In this document: in pieces, positions 27,436 to 36,566 of the stretch
Position numbering within the stretch: the stretch's first letter is position 1
How the letters are laid out: every line of letters starts with the position of its first letter
NCBI RefSeq assembly: GCF_000196495.1
Contig: NC_011313.1
Span: 1,116,001 to 1,180,000 of the forward strand
Origin: Aliivibrio salmonicida LFI1238
GTDB lineage: Bacteria; Pseudomonadota; Gammaproteobacteria; Enterobacterales; Vibrionaceae
Direction: 5' to 3'
Length of the DNA stretch: 64,000 bases
Position numbers and translations under genes: made by a program
Notes under the pieces: generated by a model
What the model saw: only the letters and a program-made list of their open reading frames with translations
Databases searched by the model: none
Told to the model about the DNA's origin: nothing

Positions 27436-28629
27436 ATGCACGCATATAAACCCCTGAAACAATTATTTAATAGTCAAAATAACTGGCTTAAATTTCTTCA
27501 TAATAACAAAGCTAACCTAAGAGCGGTCGTGATTGAAAATGTCACAAAGATGCTGTCCTGTGGGACAGCGGCTTTTGGCTCTCGCGAATATCATTGTTGC
27601 AACCCTGACTGTACCCATATCAAATATATTCACCAAACCTGTAAATCTCGAGCGTGCAGTAGCTGTGGCATGAAAGCCACAGAGCGATGGATACAAAAGC
27701 AACAACATGTCTTCCCTGAATGCGAATATCAACACATCACCTTTACCCTTCCAAACACGCTATGGCCTATCTTTCGTCATAACCGTTGGCTGTTAAATAA
27801 ATTATTCAAATGTGCTGCAAACATTCTGCTGGGATGGGCAAAAGATAAAGGAATAGATGTCGGTATCTTTTGTGCTCTTCATACTTACGGTCGAAAACTG
27901 AATTGGAATACGCACTTACATTTATCGGTCACTCGTGGGGGAATTTGTGAACGTACCGGTTTATGGAAACCCATTTACTTCCAAATGAAAACGACAGAGC
28001 CTTGTTGGAGAGCGGCTATCGTCAGTTTATTGGGTAAGGCTTATTATGAGCTTGATTTATCAAGCGAAGAATGCCCCTATATCCGTAATAAAACGGATTG
28101 GTCACGCTTTTTAAGCAGTCAATATAATCGTCGTTGGAAGCTTCATTTTGCTAAAAAGACAAATAATGTAAAACCGACGATGAACTATCTTGGTCGGTAT
28201 TTAAAACGGCCCCCGATTTCAGCGTCACGTTTAAGTCATTACGCCAAAGGCGGAATGATAACGTTTAATTATTTAGACCATCGAACAGGAACAACAGACA
28301 GCCTAACATTATCACCAGAAGAGATGATAAGACGGATAGTAGAGCACTATCCTGATAAACATTTCAAGATGATCCGATACTACGGTTTTTTATCAATGCG
28401 TCGTCGTGGAGAAGCTCTGCCTAGAGTTTATGCAGCTTTAGGTATGACAATAGAAGCTGAGCCGAAAATGCCAGGGTATGCCGCAATGTTAAAAGGATAT
28501 GTAAAAGTAGATCCGTACGAATGTATTTTATGTGAAAGTCGTCTGGTGTTTACGAATTTCCGAGTCGGAAATTCGGTCAATGATTTAGTCACCCATGCGA
28601 TAGTTCAGTCAGAATTGAGGGCAGCATAA
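27436..28629 (+). CDS. IS91-family transposase
   Basis: A 397-residue rolling-circle transposase. The N-terminal zinc-binding domain has Cys clusters (YHCCNPDCTH, CKSRACSSCGMKA), followed by the Y2_Tnp core with the HUH-type motif NWNTHLHLSVTRGG and the tyrosine segment MNYLGRYLKRPP. It appears intact. It nicks single strands at the element end to mobilise DNA by rolling-circle replication and can carry adjacent sequence by one-ended transfer, which fits the attached IS66 segment. Confidence 0.9.
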   Translation: MHAYKPLKQLFNSQNNWLKFLHNNKANLRAVVIENVTKMLSCGTAAFGSREYHCCNPDCTHIKYIHQTCKSRACSSCGMKATERWIQKQQHVFPECEYQHITFTLPNTLWPIFRHNRWLLNKLFKCAANILLGWAKDKGIDVGIFCALHTYGRKLNWNTHLHLSVTRGGICERTGLWKPIYFQMKTTEPCWRAAIVSLLGKAYYELDLSSEECPYIRNKTDWSRFLSSQYNRRWKLHFAKKTNNVKPTMNYLGRYLKRPPISASRLSHYAKGGMITFNYLDHRTGTTDSLTLSPEEMIRRIVEHYPDKHFKMIRYYGFLSMRRRGEALPRVYAALGMTIEAEPKMPGYAAMLKGYVKVDPYECILCESRLVFTNFRVGNSVNDLVTHAIVQSELRAA

Positions 28630-28820
28630 TAAGGTTTGTAGGATAAGTGTATCTAAAACTCATGAAATAGGGCTAAAACAGTTATAAAATCCCCGATAAT
28701 TATATTTTCGATACCTTTTAAAAAAACAGCGATGGTGAAATTGGCTTTTTTAGACGGGCCAATGCTAACTCAGCAACATTCAAATTCCTTACCTTGGACT
28801 CTTATTAAAAGGGTATCAAT

Positions 28821-29169
28821 CATGAATGTATTTACTGATGTTTCCACCATTTATCTTCATCGTGATTTTGTCGATTTTCGCAAGGCCATTAATGGCCTTG
28901 TCGTGATTGTTGAGCAAGAAATGTAACTATCACCGTTTAGTGATGCTCTATTTATATTTTGCAATAAGCCTCGTGATAAACTCAAAATATTGTATTGGGA
29001 TAAAACAGGATTCGCTTTATGGTACAAGCGATTAGATGAAGACCGCTTCAAATGGCCACGAAATATAAATAACGATACGTTAGCATTATCAGAGCAGCAA
29101 CTGACACTGCTATTACAAGGTTTTGATATCTTAGGACATCAACCGGTACATTATCAAACAACCCTTTAA
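28821..29169 (+). pseudogene. IS66 TnpB with in-frame stop
   Basis: The frame begins MNVFTDVSTIYLHRDFVDFR, the standard IS66 Orf2 start, reaches VVIVEQEM, then TAA at 28923-28925 where the family has CAA (Gln). The same frame continues LSPFSDALFIFCNKPRDKLK to a natural stop at 29167-29169. A single C-to-T change explains it. TnpB is needed with TnpC for IS66 transposition, so this copy is probably inactive unless helped in trans. Confidence 0.9.
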
Positions 29170-29240
29170 ATAGTTGATTCTCAGTCAAGAATAGGAGGCA
29201 ACCGATTGATTACCTGTATTATCGTTATATAGTCATCTAC

Positions 29241-30728
29241 ATGACTGATAAAATAAAACCACTTCCTGATACCATTGACGAGCTGAAAGCACTTGTGCTT
29301 CAGCTTGAAAATAAATATAACCGTCTTCTAGAGCAATTTCGGCTGGCTCAACATCAGCGCTTTGGTAAAAGCAGTGAATCTGACTCGACTCAATTTGATT
29401 TATTCAATGAAACAGAAGAAGAAATCATCATTGAAAATGATGACACACAAACGATTACCTACACTCGTCAAAAGCCAAAACGCCAACGCTTACCTGAAGA
29501 CTTACCGCGTACTGTTATTATCCACGACATAAAAGATAAAACTTGTAAGTGTTGCGGTCTAGAGATGCATGCGATGGGTAAAGACATCAGTGAAAAGTTG
29601 GAATTTGTACCAGCTAAAGTGGAAGTTATTCAACATGTTCGTCCTAAATATGCTTGCCGAAATTGTGAAAAAAACAATACTTCAGTAGACATTAAACAAG
29701 CCCCAATGCCAGCGTCACCAATCCCTAAAGGGATTGCGACCGCAAGTTTACTTGCTCAAATTATTACGGCTAAATTTCAATACAGTCTTCCACTTTATCG
29801 TCAAGAAACGTTATTTCAGCAATGGGGTATCATTATTGGACGGCGAACGATGGCGGATTGGTTAATAAAATGCTCGGTACTATTTACCCCTCTTAATAAC
29901 GAGTTACATCGTATTTTGCTTGAACAACCCACTCTGCATTGTGATGAAACAACGGTAAATGTGTTGGATGTTGAAAAAGCAAAATGTTATATGTGGGTCT
30001 ACTGCTCTGGCTATGATTCTCCAGGCTCTGGTGTTTTGCCTGGAATTGTACTTTATGATTATCAATCTAGCAGGCATGGCTACCATCCAGTTAACTTTTT
30101 AAAAGGTTATAACGGGTATTTACATACCGATGGTTACCAAGGTTATGAACAAACTGAAGCGATTTTAGTTGGCTGTTGGGCACACGCACGTCGACGATTT
30201 ATTGAGGCTCAACGTGTTCAAGTAAAAGGGAAAACAGGGAGTGCAGATTGGGTATTGAGTAAAATCCAAAAGCTATACCGGATCGAATCGTTATTAAAAG
30301 AGGCTTCCCCTGAAGCCAAGTATGTTGCTAGGCAGACAGAAGCCCGCGATTTACTTAAAGAGCTCCGTGATTGGCTTGATAGCGCAGTTAGTCGAGTATC
30401 ACCTAAAACAAAATTAGGTGAGGCGATTAGCTATACATTAAATCAATGGGATAAATTAGTTCGTTATATTGATGATGGATTGTTATCTATTGATAACAAT
30501 CGAGCAGAGCGAGCGGTTAAACCGTTTGTTATCGGCCGGAAAAACTGGTTATTTTCGGGTTCAACGGCTGGTGCAGATTCAAGTGCAATGCTTTACAGCA
30601 TTGTAGAAACAGCAAAGGCAAACGGATTAATCCCTTACGATTATATTAGGTATTGTCTAGATCGTTTATGTGTTGGATCGCCAGATATCGATTCACTTTT
30701 ACCTTGGAATGTAAAAGACAAGGTGTAG
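29241..30728 (+). CDS. IS66-family transposase TnpC
   Basis: A 495-residue DDE transposase. N-terminal coiled coil and helix-turn-helix (QHQRFGKSSE), a zinc-binding segment (CKCCGLEMHAMG, YACRNCEKN), then the DDE core: Asp in LHCDETTVNV, Asp in HTDGYQGYEQ, Glu in NNRAERAVKPF. The C-terminus (GSPDIDSLLPWNV) is complete and ends eight bases into the element tip. Intact, but its tnpB partner is broken. Confidence 0.92.
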   Translation: MTDKIKPLPDTIDELKALVLQLENKYNRLLEQFRLAQHQRFGKSSESDSTQFDLFNETEEEIIIENDDTQTITYTRQKPKRQRLPEDLPRTVIIHDIKDKTCKCCGLEMHAMGKDISEKLEFVPAKVEVIQHVRPKYACRNCEKNNTSVDIKQAPMPASPIPKGIATASLLAQIITAKFQYSLPLYRQETLFQQWGIIIGRRTMADWLIKCSVLFTPLNNELHRILLEQPTLHCDETTVNVLDVEKAKCYMWVYCSGYDSPGSGVLPGIVLYDYQSSRHGYHPVNFLKGYNGYLHTDGYQGYEQTEAILVGCWAHARRRFIEAQRVQVKGKTGSADWVLSKIQKLYRIESLLKEASPEAKYVARQTEARDLLKELRDWLDSAVSRVSPKTKLGEAISYTLNQWDKLVRYIDDGLLSIDNNRAERAVKPFVIGRKNWLFSGSTAGADSSAMLYSIVETAKANGLIPYDYIRYCLDRLCVGSPDIDSLLPWNVKDKV

Positions 30729-30744
30729 TTCCCCGCACGCTTAC

Positions 30745-31396
30745 AGTGTTCCAACTAAACCATGCGCCAATCGCTTGGGATAAAGGCAAAGTAGTGACAT
30801 TAATGATTTTCTCATTAACCGTTATCCTTTGGGTATTTAGTAAGCCAATCAACGCCATGCTCGGTGGTTTTGCAAAGTTCGATACGTTAGTCGCTTTATT
30901 AGCGATAATCTTGGTCGGTTTTGCTCGCGTTGTAGAATGGAAAGACATTGAGAAAACAACCGATTGGGGCGTATTGTTGTTATTTGGAGGTGGTATTTGT
31001 TTAAGTAACATCCTAAAAGCAACAGGAACCAGTGCTTTCTTAGCTCATAGCTTAAGTGACATTTTATCTCAAGCGGGTATCTTTTTTACTATTTTAACGG
31101 TTGCCGCGTTTGTGGTGTTCTTAACTGAATTTGCCAGTAATACGGCCAGTGCTGCGCTCTTAATTCCCGTGTTTTCAGGCGTCGCTGAAGTCCTTGGTAT
31201 TTCACCTGTCGTGCTTTCTGCGATGATTGCAATATCAGCGTCTTGTGCCTTTATGCTGCCCGTTGCCACTCCTCCCAATGCCATCGTATTTGGCTCTGGT
31301 CATATAAAACAATCTGAAATGATGCGTGTGGGTATTTATCTCAACCTTGTTTGTATTGTTGTGTTAACGGCATTTGCCTCCATATTTTGGGCATAG
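30745..31396 (+). pseudogene. SLC13/DASS anion symporter, 5' half lost
   Basis: The last 216 codons of a divalent-anion:sodium symporter. The signature region TEFASNTASAALLIPVFSGVAEVLGISPVVLS and MLPVATPPNAIVFGSGHIK, binding the carboxylate and sodium, is intact. About 250 N-terminal residues are missing, replaced by the IS66 tip. Apparently once divergent from the beheaded LysR at 26539, so insertion plus deletion removed both starts and their shared promoter. Confidence 0.88.
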
Positions 31397-31424
31397 TTTA
31401 CGTTTCATCGGTTAAGTAATACAG

Positions 31425-31451
31425 ATGGCCTCTGCTAAAAACAGAGGCCAT
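31425..31451. terminator. bidirectional terminator
   Basis: Ten-pair stem ATGGCCTCTG / CAGAGGCCAT with a seven-base A-rich loop, between the transporter remnant and the convergent gene at 31458. Confidence 0.75.
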
Positions 31452-31457
31452 GTTGTT

Positions 31458-32420
31458 TTAACGATTTACGTATTCATTCCAAAGCTCGGCATTTGGATCA
31501 TTGTCTTGAATCCACTGAGTATTCGCTCTCGCATTCAAATAAAGCTGTAAACCATCAAACAAGGCAAAGGCCATTGGCCCACCTAAATGTTCAAACTCAT
31601 CAAAAAATTCATCTTCTTGCTCAACCAATAGAGCCAAACTGACACAGTTATTTTTAATCGCCCATTCAATCGCCTCGGGTTGTGCAATTGATCCATCAAC
31701 AGAAACAGGCACTAGAGGTAATGTGTGTGTGGTTTGTTTTAGTTGCTCTAACTCTTGAATATCAAGCTTATCTTGCTCTTGAGTTAAAATTTCATTAATG
31801 ATGGTGTTACGATCTCGACTTGAGATCTCTCGGTTAAATTTCGCTATTTTTAATGCGTAACCAAAACGATCAGACCCCACTATTTCAACAAGCGTCTCTA
31901 ATAACACCAAATCCAAAGACAATGCTTTTACGTGATGCTCAATACAGGTTTGAATGCTTAAATAGCGGATACCATCAAACTCATAACCACTGCTTTCGTC
32001 ATAGCCATCTAATGCTTCATTATCAATGGTAAGATCCCAGCCAGTGTACTCTACTCGCGCTTTGGCAATTTCATACATAGGCCATGCACTTTTACCAAAG
32101 CCTTCTAGAATTGCCCCATCAAATTCTGATTCCGCCAATTCTGCCTCTGTCCACTGTAAGCCAATACCTAAATGCTTCGCGTATTTGTTCATAAGATCAT
32201 GTTTTATCTTATCTCTAAACGACCAAATAGATTCAGACACACCCGCCGCCGGCAGTGATAAGCATTCTTTACATGCAGGAAGCTCTATCCCTTGATGGGT
32301 AATTTGACGGATCTGATGCGTCGCTTTTGGAAAAGAAAGTAAATCGAATGAAGGCTCCCCACAAAACCAACAGACATGTCTGAGGTTAAAAGGAATATCA
32401 ATAAGAGAGTAATGAGACAT
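31458..32420 (-). CDS. hypothetical protein with two CxxC pairs
   Basis: A 320-residue cytosolic protein. The N-terminus has HVCWFCGEPS and LPACKECLSL, likely one treble-clef or ribbon zinc site reminiscent of HNH-like starts, but no HNH catalytic motif follows. The remainder is acidic and helical. AGGAAA precedes the ATG. The family is not recognised, and no neighbour indicates function. Confidence 0.6.
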   Translation of the reverse strand: MSHYSLIDIPFNLRHVCWFCGEPSFDLLSFPKATHQIRQITHQGIELPACKECLSLPAAGVSESIWSFRDKIKHDLMNKYAKHLGIGLQWTEAELAESEFDGAILEGFGKSAWPMYEIAKARVEYTGWDLTIDNEALDGYDESSGYEFDGIRYLSIQTCIEHHVKALSLDLVLLETLVEIVGSDRFGYALKIAKFNREISSRDRNTIINEILTQEQDKLDIQELEQLKQTTHTLPLVPVSVDGSIAQPEAIEWAIKNNCVSLALLVEQEDEFFDEFEHLGGPMAFALFDGLQLYLNARANTQWIQDNDPNAELWNEYVNR

Positions 32421-32572
32421 GGGTTTCCTAAATAGAGCAACATCGTATAGGCGCTAAGTGTATAAGACCTCGCTGATGAACACACTCAATTTTGAATCCA
32501 TTTTGAAAGGAACGAAGCCATTTACGGTTAATAAAATAAATTAACAATAAATGACCCGATAAAACAAGAACA

Positions 32573-32689
32573 CTATTCTTTTTCTCTCAATGTACGGAAC
32601 GTATTTATTGCCATAGGAATTAACACAATGGCTAATCCAATAATTAAACATTCCATAAACACCATAAAAATGCTTTGAGTTTCAAACAT
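32573..32689 (-). CDS. 38-residue single-helix membrane protein
   Basis: Short frame starting MFETQSIFMVFMECLIIGLA, with one hydrophobic helix and a charged tail ending TLREKE. AAAGGGA lies at good spacing before the ATG. No similarity recalled. The layout (signal-anchor helix plus short cytoplasmic tail) is common among small stress-related membrane proteins. Confidence 0.5.
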   Translation of the reverse strand: MFETQSIFMVFMECLIIGLAIVLIPMAINTFRTLREKE

Positions 32690-33058
32690 ATGAATCCCTT
32701 TATCTATTTAGCCGTGTCACCTAGCGCTCATTGGTACTTTGTGTACCTATTTATTATTTGAGCTTATTTATTGCAAACCAGTGGATAAACTGATTTATTA
32801 ACGGGTCCATTATGTAGCATTTTATTCGTAAAATGAATGGTGGTAACGCTGAATATTTACAATGCATATCACACTTTGCATTTTACTATTAACTTAATAA
32901 CATAATTAACTACAATTAGTTTTGTGATTAAAGGCCTAATTCAGCAATAAAAACAATGATGCTAAATAACTTGAAAGGGAAAATGAGAGATAAGCACTTA
33001 CCATGAAAGTAATTATTGGTACTATTTAGGGAATGATAGGCCGAATAGAATAAATGAT
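32690..33058. other. AT-rich gap without recognised gene
   Basis: Only a small inverted repeat (GGTAC-TTTGT-GTACC near 32731) and the promoter region of the methyltransferase gene can be guessed here. Confidence 0.4.
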
Positions 33059-33637
33059 ATGACTTACACTTATTACAATAGAAATGCACAAGATTTTTTT
33101 GACAATACAGTAAGCATAAATATGTCTTCTATTTATGATAACTTCCTCTCTCTCTTACCTGAAAAAGCCCATATTATAGATGCAGGATGTGGCTCTGGTC
33201 GTGATACTAAATATTTTTTAGATCATGGTTACTCTGTCACTTCCTTTGATGCTAGTGAGCAGTTAGTACACCTAGCAATGGATTTAAGCAATCATCCCAT
33301 TCAGCATTCAACATTTCTAAACTTTTCAATAACCCCAAAAAGCCAAGACGGCATCTGGGCATGTGCATCTTTATTGCATGTTCCTATGAAACAATTAAAA
33401 GAGACATTATTTCACCTTGCTCAATACCTAAAAGATGATGGTATTTTTTACTGTTCATTTAAATATGGTCATAACGAAGTGAAACACAATGGTCGTCATT
33501 TCACTAATTTAAATGAAACAATACTTAATGATCTATTAGTTAATCTCCCTATTTCAATAAAAAAAACGTGGATAACCGAAGATCTTAGAGCAAACAGAAT
33601 AAATGAAAAATGGTTAAATATCATACTCGTTAAATAA
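33059..33637 (+). CDS. class I SAM-dependent methyltransferase
   Basis: A 192-residue methyltransferase. SAM-binding motif I is IIDAGCGSGRDTKYF, the acidic end of strand 2 is TSFDAS, and strand 4 is DGIWACASLLHV; the fold is otherwise short. It is probably a small-molecule or tellurite-resistance-like methyltransferase (TehB-type family), substrate unknown. It is convergent with the HNH endonuclease gene, five bases apart. Confidence 0.8.
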   Translation: MTYTYYNRNAQDFFDNTVSINMSSIYDNFLSLLPEKAHIIDAGCGSGRDTKYFLDHGYSVTSFDASEQLVHLAMDLSNHPIQHSTFLNFSITPKSQDGIWACASLLHVPMKQLKETLFHLAQYLKDDGIFYCSFKYGHNEVKHNGRHFTNLNETILNDLLVNLPISIKKTWITEDLRANRINEKWLNIILVK

Positions 33638-33642
33638 ATGAT

Positions 33643-34770
33643 TTATAAACCTTTAAACAATATCGCACGATGATGAGCTAAATATTTGTGATGGTGATGA
33701 TGCACACTGAAAGCCATTCCTTCTTTTAGCCCTAAAACTTCCGGAGCTTCGAGTTGACTAGAAATCAATAATTCACCCGACTCTCTAAATGAAATAAAAC
33801 CAAGATCAAAAGCTTTATCTAAGTTAGCAAGCAACAACAAACCATTATATTTATCTAAGCGCTCTTCATTATTAGCCTCTCGCCATGGTTTGATATGAGA
33901 AGCCACTAACATTTGCGTATTCTTGTAACCAGTGATCGAACAACCCTTCCACATTTCAATTAATTGTTTTCTGAATGTTCCCTGCCCCATGCGAGCATTA
34001 ATCATAATTGATTTTTCAGTTTGATTAAGTTTATTGTCTACAACAATACCTTGTATATCCGCTTGTATATCTACATGCGATAAATCGGAAAGAAAACGTT
34101 GGTATGAATTTAATGCTGCGCTATACATACTGTTACCCCTTTCATTAAATTCTTTGAATTTTTCTAATGAACGGGCACTTTGAGAAAGGCGGCAAAACTC
34201 ACGAAAAGATTTAACTTCAGTTAACGGTTCTGTAATAAGGCTTTCTTGTATCATCCAATTAGAAATCGACCCTTTAATTGCTTGAGAATAATTTTTAGCT
34301 GTTTTCTCAGACTTTCCTACATCCAGAAGCCATTGAACATAAAGATCAGATAAATCAGACAAGTTTTCGATTAATGCATCTTTGCAATCATTAGCAATAA
34401 TTGGGCTCTTGAAATAATCAAATAATTCATCATCTAGATAAGCATAATCTATTGCTTTACTTGAATATCGTTTAACCAAAGAACCATCAATATCAGCCTT
34501 GTAAGATAAATGCCAAAAGCCTTCACTTTTAAGGTGAAAGAAAGGATTTTCTGGTGTGTCTTTATCTTGGCTTTGTTTACGTTCATTAAAAAAATAACTA
34601 AAACGCTCTTTTAATATTACAGTCAATTCAATTCTATTTTCATGGATATAGCCAGCTCTAATCAAATCCATTACAGCTAGCAACATGCAAACTTTATGTG
34701 GACTTCTATGTCCATTTTTACTGTTCATATTAAGGTTACGGAATTTATCTACATAAAATTCAACAGACAT
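33643..34770 (-). CDS. HNH endonuclease with N-terminal sulfur-binding-like domain
   Basis: A 375-residue putative type IV restriction enzyme. The N-terminal third (PHKVCMLLAVMDLI at 24-37, NPFFHL at 75-80, GFWHL at 84-88) resembles the ScoMcrA-type domain that recognises phosphorothioate DNA. A helical middle (about 140-210, VGKSEKTAKNYSQAIKG) looks like a phage-integrase core-binding bundle. The C-terminus is an HNH_2 nuclease: ASHIKPWREA (His292) and NGLLLLANLDKAFDLGFISF (309-328). It would cut modified foreign DNA. Phosphorothioate specificity is inference. GGGATGA site precedes the start. Confidence 0.7.
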   Translation of the reverse strand: MSVEFYVDKFRNLNMNSKNGHRSPHKVCMLLAVMDLIRAGYIHENRIELTVILKERFSYFFNERKQSQDKDTPENPFFHLKSEGFWHLSYKADIDGSLVKRYSSKAIDYAYLDDELFDYFKSPIIANDCKDALIENLSDLSDLYVQWLLDVGKSEKTAKNYSQAIKGSISNWMIQESLITEPLTEVKSFREFCRLSQSARSLEKFKEFNERGNSMYSAALNSYQRFLSDLSHVDIQADIQGIVVDNKLNQTEKSIMINARMGQGTFRKQLIEMWKGCSITGYKNTQMLVASHIKPWREANNEERLDKYNGLLLLANLDKAFDLGFISFRESGELLISSQLEAPEVLGLKEGMAFSVHHHHHKYLAHHRAILFKGL

Positions 34771-34879
34771 ACTTCATCCCTATTCTATCTGACCTCATGA
34801 TTAAAAGGCTAAGATCTATTACAAACAAGCCTTCAAACTAAATGATTAAAAAAACACTGCAATAACTCAATTTAAAACA

Positions 34880-34918
34880 AAAGTCAGTAAGTAAAACATC
34901 GTAATATTTACTGACTTT
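34880..34918 (-). terminator. terminator downstream of the CPBP protease gene
   Basis: Eleven-pair stem AAAGTCAGTAA / TTACTGACTTT followed on the minus strand by TTTTGTTTT. Confidence 0.75.
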
Positions 34919-34999
34919 CCCTTACATTTCATGTCCTAATAACTTTACCTATATTGCTATTTATAAAACAGACCTTTACCACATTTATTATAAATAAAC

Positions 35000-35827
35000 C
35001 TACTTCATCATCGGATACGTAAAAAACACCAGATGGAAGAAATTGAACAAGAAGTGGAATAACACGGCAACCCACAAGCGTGAGCTGTAATGGAAAGCTA
35101 AGCCGTAACCAACACCCGCTAGCGTAGCAAAAGCAACCAAGAGTAAACCGCCGCCAATGTGAGCTAAACCAAACAAAACACTGGCGATGGCGATGCCAAC
35201 TATCCAACCAAATCGCTTACTTAATGATTGTTGTACAAAACCACGGAAGAAGGCTTCTTCTGCAACGCAGGTGAGTAATAAATTGTTTAACGCAAATAAC
35301 CACCACCAACTTGGCAGGCTGAATTCAGGCTTTAATGCACCTAATCCCCATGCCATTGGTAACAAACTAAATAATGGGATAGCGGTAAGTAGAATCGCTT
35401 TTTTATTGAACGTTGCTTTGCTTCCCAATATTGCAGGATAAGCTAATAACAAACCAAAGAAGATAAACGGCTTATCAAGGTTCAAATACATCGTAAATGG
35501 AATGCTTAGTGGCCCAGAAACAACCGCGTCTAAAACTTTTGCGTTCGTAAACCCCGGGATTAAGTGCAGAAAAAGAGCCACACACCAAACAAAGATAAAA
35601 GCATACGCACCAATCTGCCATTTATGCTCTAAGCTTGGGGCCCTGTAGGCAACAAACAAACCAACAAGCATACCGACTAATCCAGATACGGTTAATCGTT
35701 GTTCTATAAGTGCGCCAACTAAGGTTAATCCGAGTAACCCTAAACTGACTTTTGTTTGTTGAATAAAAGCCAATGCAATCGCCAACGCAAGTGGCAGCCA
35801 AATCCACATCGATAAATCTAAAATCAT
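35000..35827 (-). CDS. CPBP-family intramembrane metalloprotease
   Basis: A 275-residue membrane protein with about eight helices. CAAX-protease (Abi) motifs are intact: EEAFFRGFVQ (Glu-Glu and Arg) and FGLAHIGGG (His), with a late HFLFNFF. Members cleave within membranes and some give bacteriocin immunity; function here is unknown. AAAGGA precedes the ATG at the right distance. It is not in an operon. Confidence 0.85.
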   Translation of the reverse strand: MILDLSMWIWLPLALAIALAFIQQTKVSLGLLGLTLVGALIEQRLTVSGLVGMLVGLFVAYRAPSLEHKWQIGAYAFIFVWCVALFLHLIPGFTNAKVLDAVVSGPLSIPFTMYLNLDKPFIFFGLLLAYPAILGSKATFNKKAILLTAIPLFSLLPMAWGLGALKPEFSLPSWWWLFALNNLLLTCVAEEAFFRGFVQQSLSKRFGWIVGIAIASVLFGLAHIGGGLLLVAFATLAGVGYGLAFHYSSRLWVAVLFHFLFNFFHLVFFTYPMMK

Positions 35828-36005
35828 AACAAATCCTTTAAAATAATAATGACGTCTAAACGCGTCTTAAAAGTGAAACGAAGATTACTCATATGTTGCA
35901 GCAATGGACAGCAAAATACGCTTATTCATCATTATTTTTAACCCTTTGCGTCGGCTAATGGCAGAAGTGCTCTGTATACCCACCACTTTAATGAGTAAAC
36001 GTTTA

Positions 36006-36356
36006 TTATTGAGTGGGTTGCGACACTTCCATTTCGTCCAAACTTCCTCCGTTATACACCTGAGTAAACCCTGCTTTTTTTAAATAACTCATCGCTTGAC
36101 CTGAACGATTTCCGCTACGGCAATAAACAACAATTGGCGTTTGTTTGTCGATATCAGAAAAGGCTGTATTGATGGTATCTAAAGGAAGGTTTGCTGCCCC
36201 CTCTAAATGTCCTTGATTAAATTCGCTAGGGGTTCGAACATCGATCAATAACGCCCCCTGCTCTACCAGATCCCAAGCTAATTCACCACGCTCTGATGCC
36301 CAACTGGTAAAAGAGATCATCGCCAATAATAAGTACAACCCTGCCTTTATTCTCAT
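36006..36356 (-). CDS. periplasmic rhodanese-like sulfurtransferase
   Basis: A 116-residue protein with a signal peptide (ending near residue 20, SWA-SERG) and one rhodanese domain. The active-site loop is VVYCRSGNRSGQA, with catalytic Cys. It resembles PspE, which transfers sulfane sulfur in the periplasm. AAGGATG precedes the start. It is divergent from the ene-reductase gene. Confidence 0.87.
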   Translation of the reverse strand: MRIKAGLYLLLAMISFTSWASERGELAWDLVEQGALLIDVRTPSEFNQGHLEGAANLPLDTINTAFSDIDKQTPIVVYCRSGNRSGQAMSYLKKAGFTQVYNGGSLDEMEVSQPTQ

Positions 36357-36566
36357 ACCTTCATCCTTTTTATATATTCAGTGACTCATCGTTGAGTCAA
36401 TACCAAACAATATACTTTTCACTTGATGGATATGCCATTATTTTAATCCAGATTAAAGAACTGTATCCATATTGTCGTTATATTCACGCTGTCTCATCAA
36501 ATATCACAAAAATGAACAAGAAAAGAACAGCCATGATGAAAAATAACGATTTAAAGAGGATTCCAC

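Larger units (their letters stand above)
27361..30744 (+). mobile_element. IS91-like / IS66 composite element
   Basis: Starts with the same 100 bp as window position 1-100 (inverted) and ends with the 24-bp IS66 tip shared with 113-136. Content in order: IS91-like transposase, a 190-bp stretch with the tail of an IS66 first frame, tnpB with a stop, and tnpC. The IS66 left tip is missing; instead the IS91-like end abuts GAAC in the LysR gene. No target duplication is visible. Exact boundary between the IS91-like and IS66 parts is not resolved (about 28630-28730). Confidence 0.8.

Noticed and set aside
30653..30744. In-frame extension of the DASS fragment into the IS
   Set aside because: The extra codons are IS66 sequence read in another frame, not transporter sequence.
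34929..35207. 92-codon frame on the minus strand
   Set aside because: Out-of-frame overlap with the CPBP protease gene, whose motifs are clear.
35893..35958. Short frame MLQQWTAKYAYSSLFLTLCVG
   Set aside because: Twenty-one codons with a weak ribosome site and no terminator; could be a remnant, but support is too thin.
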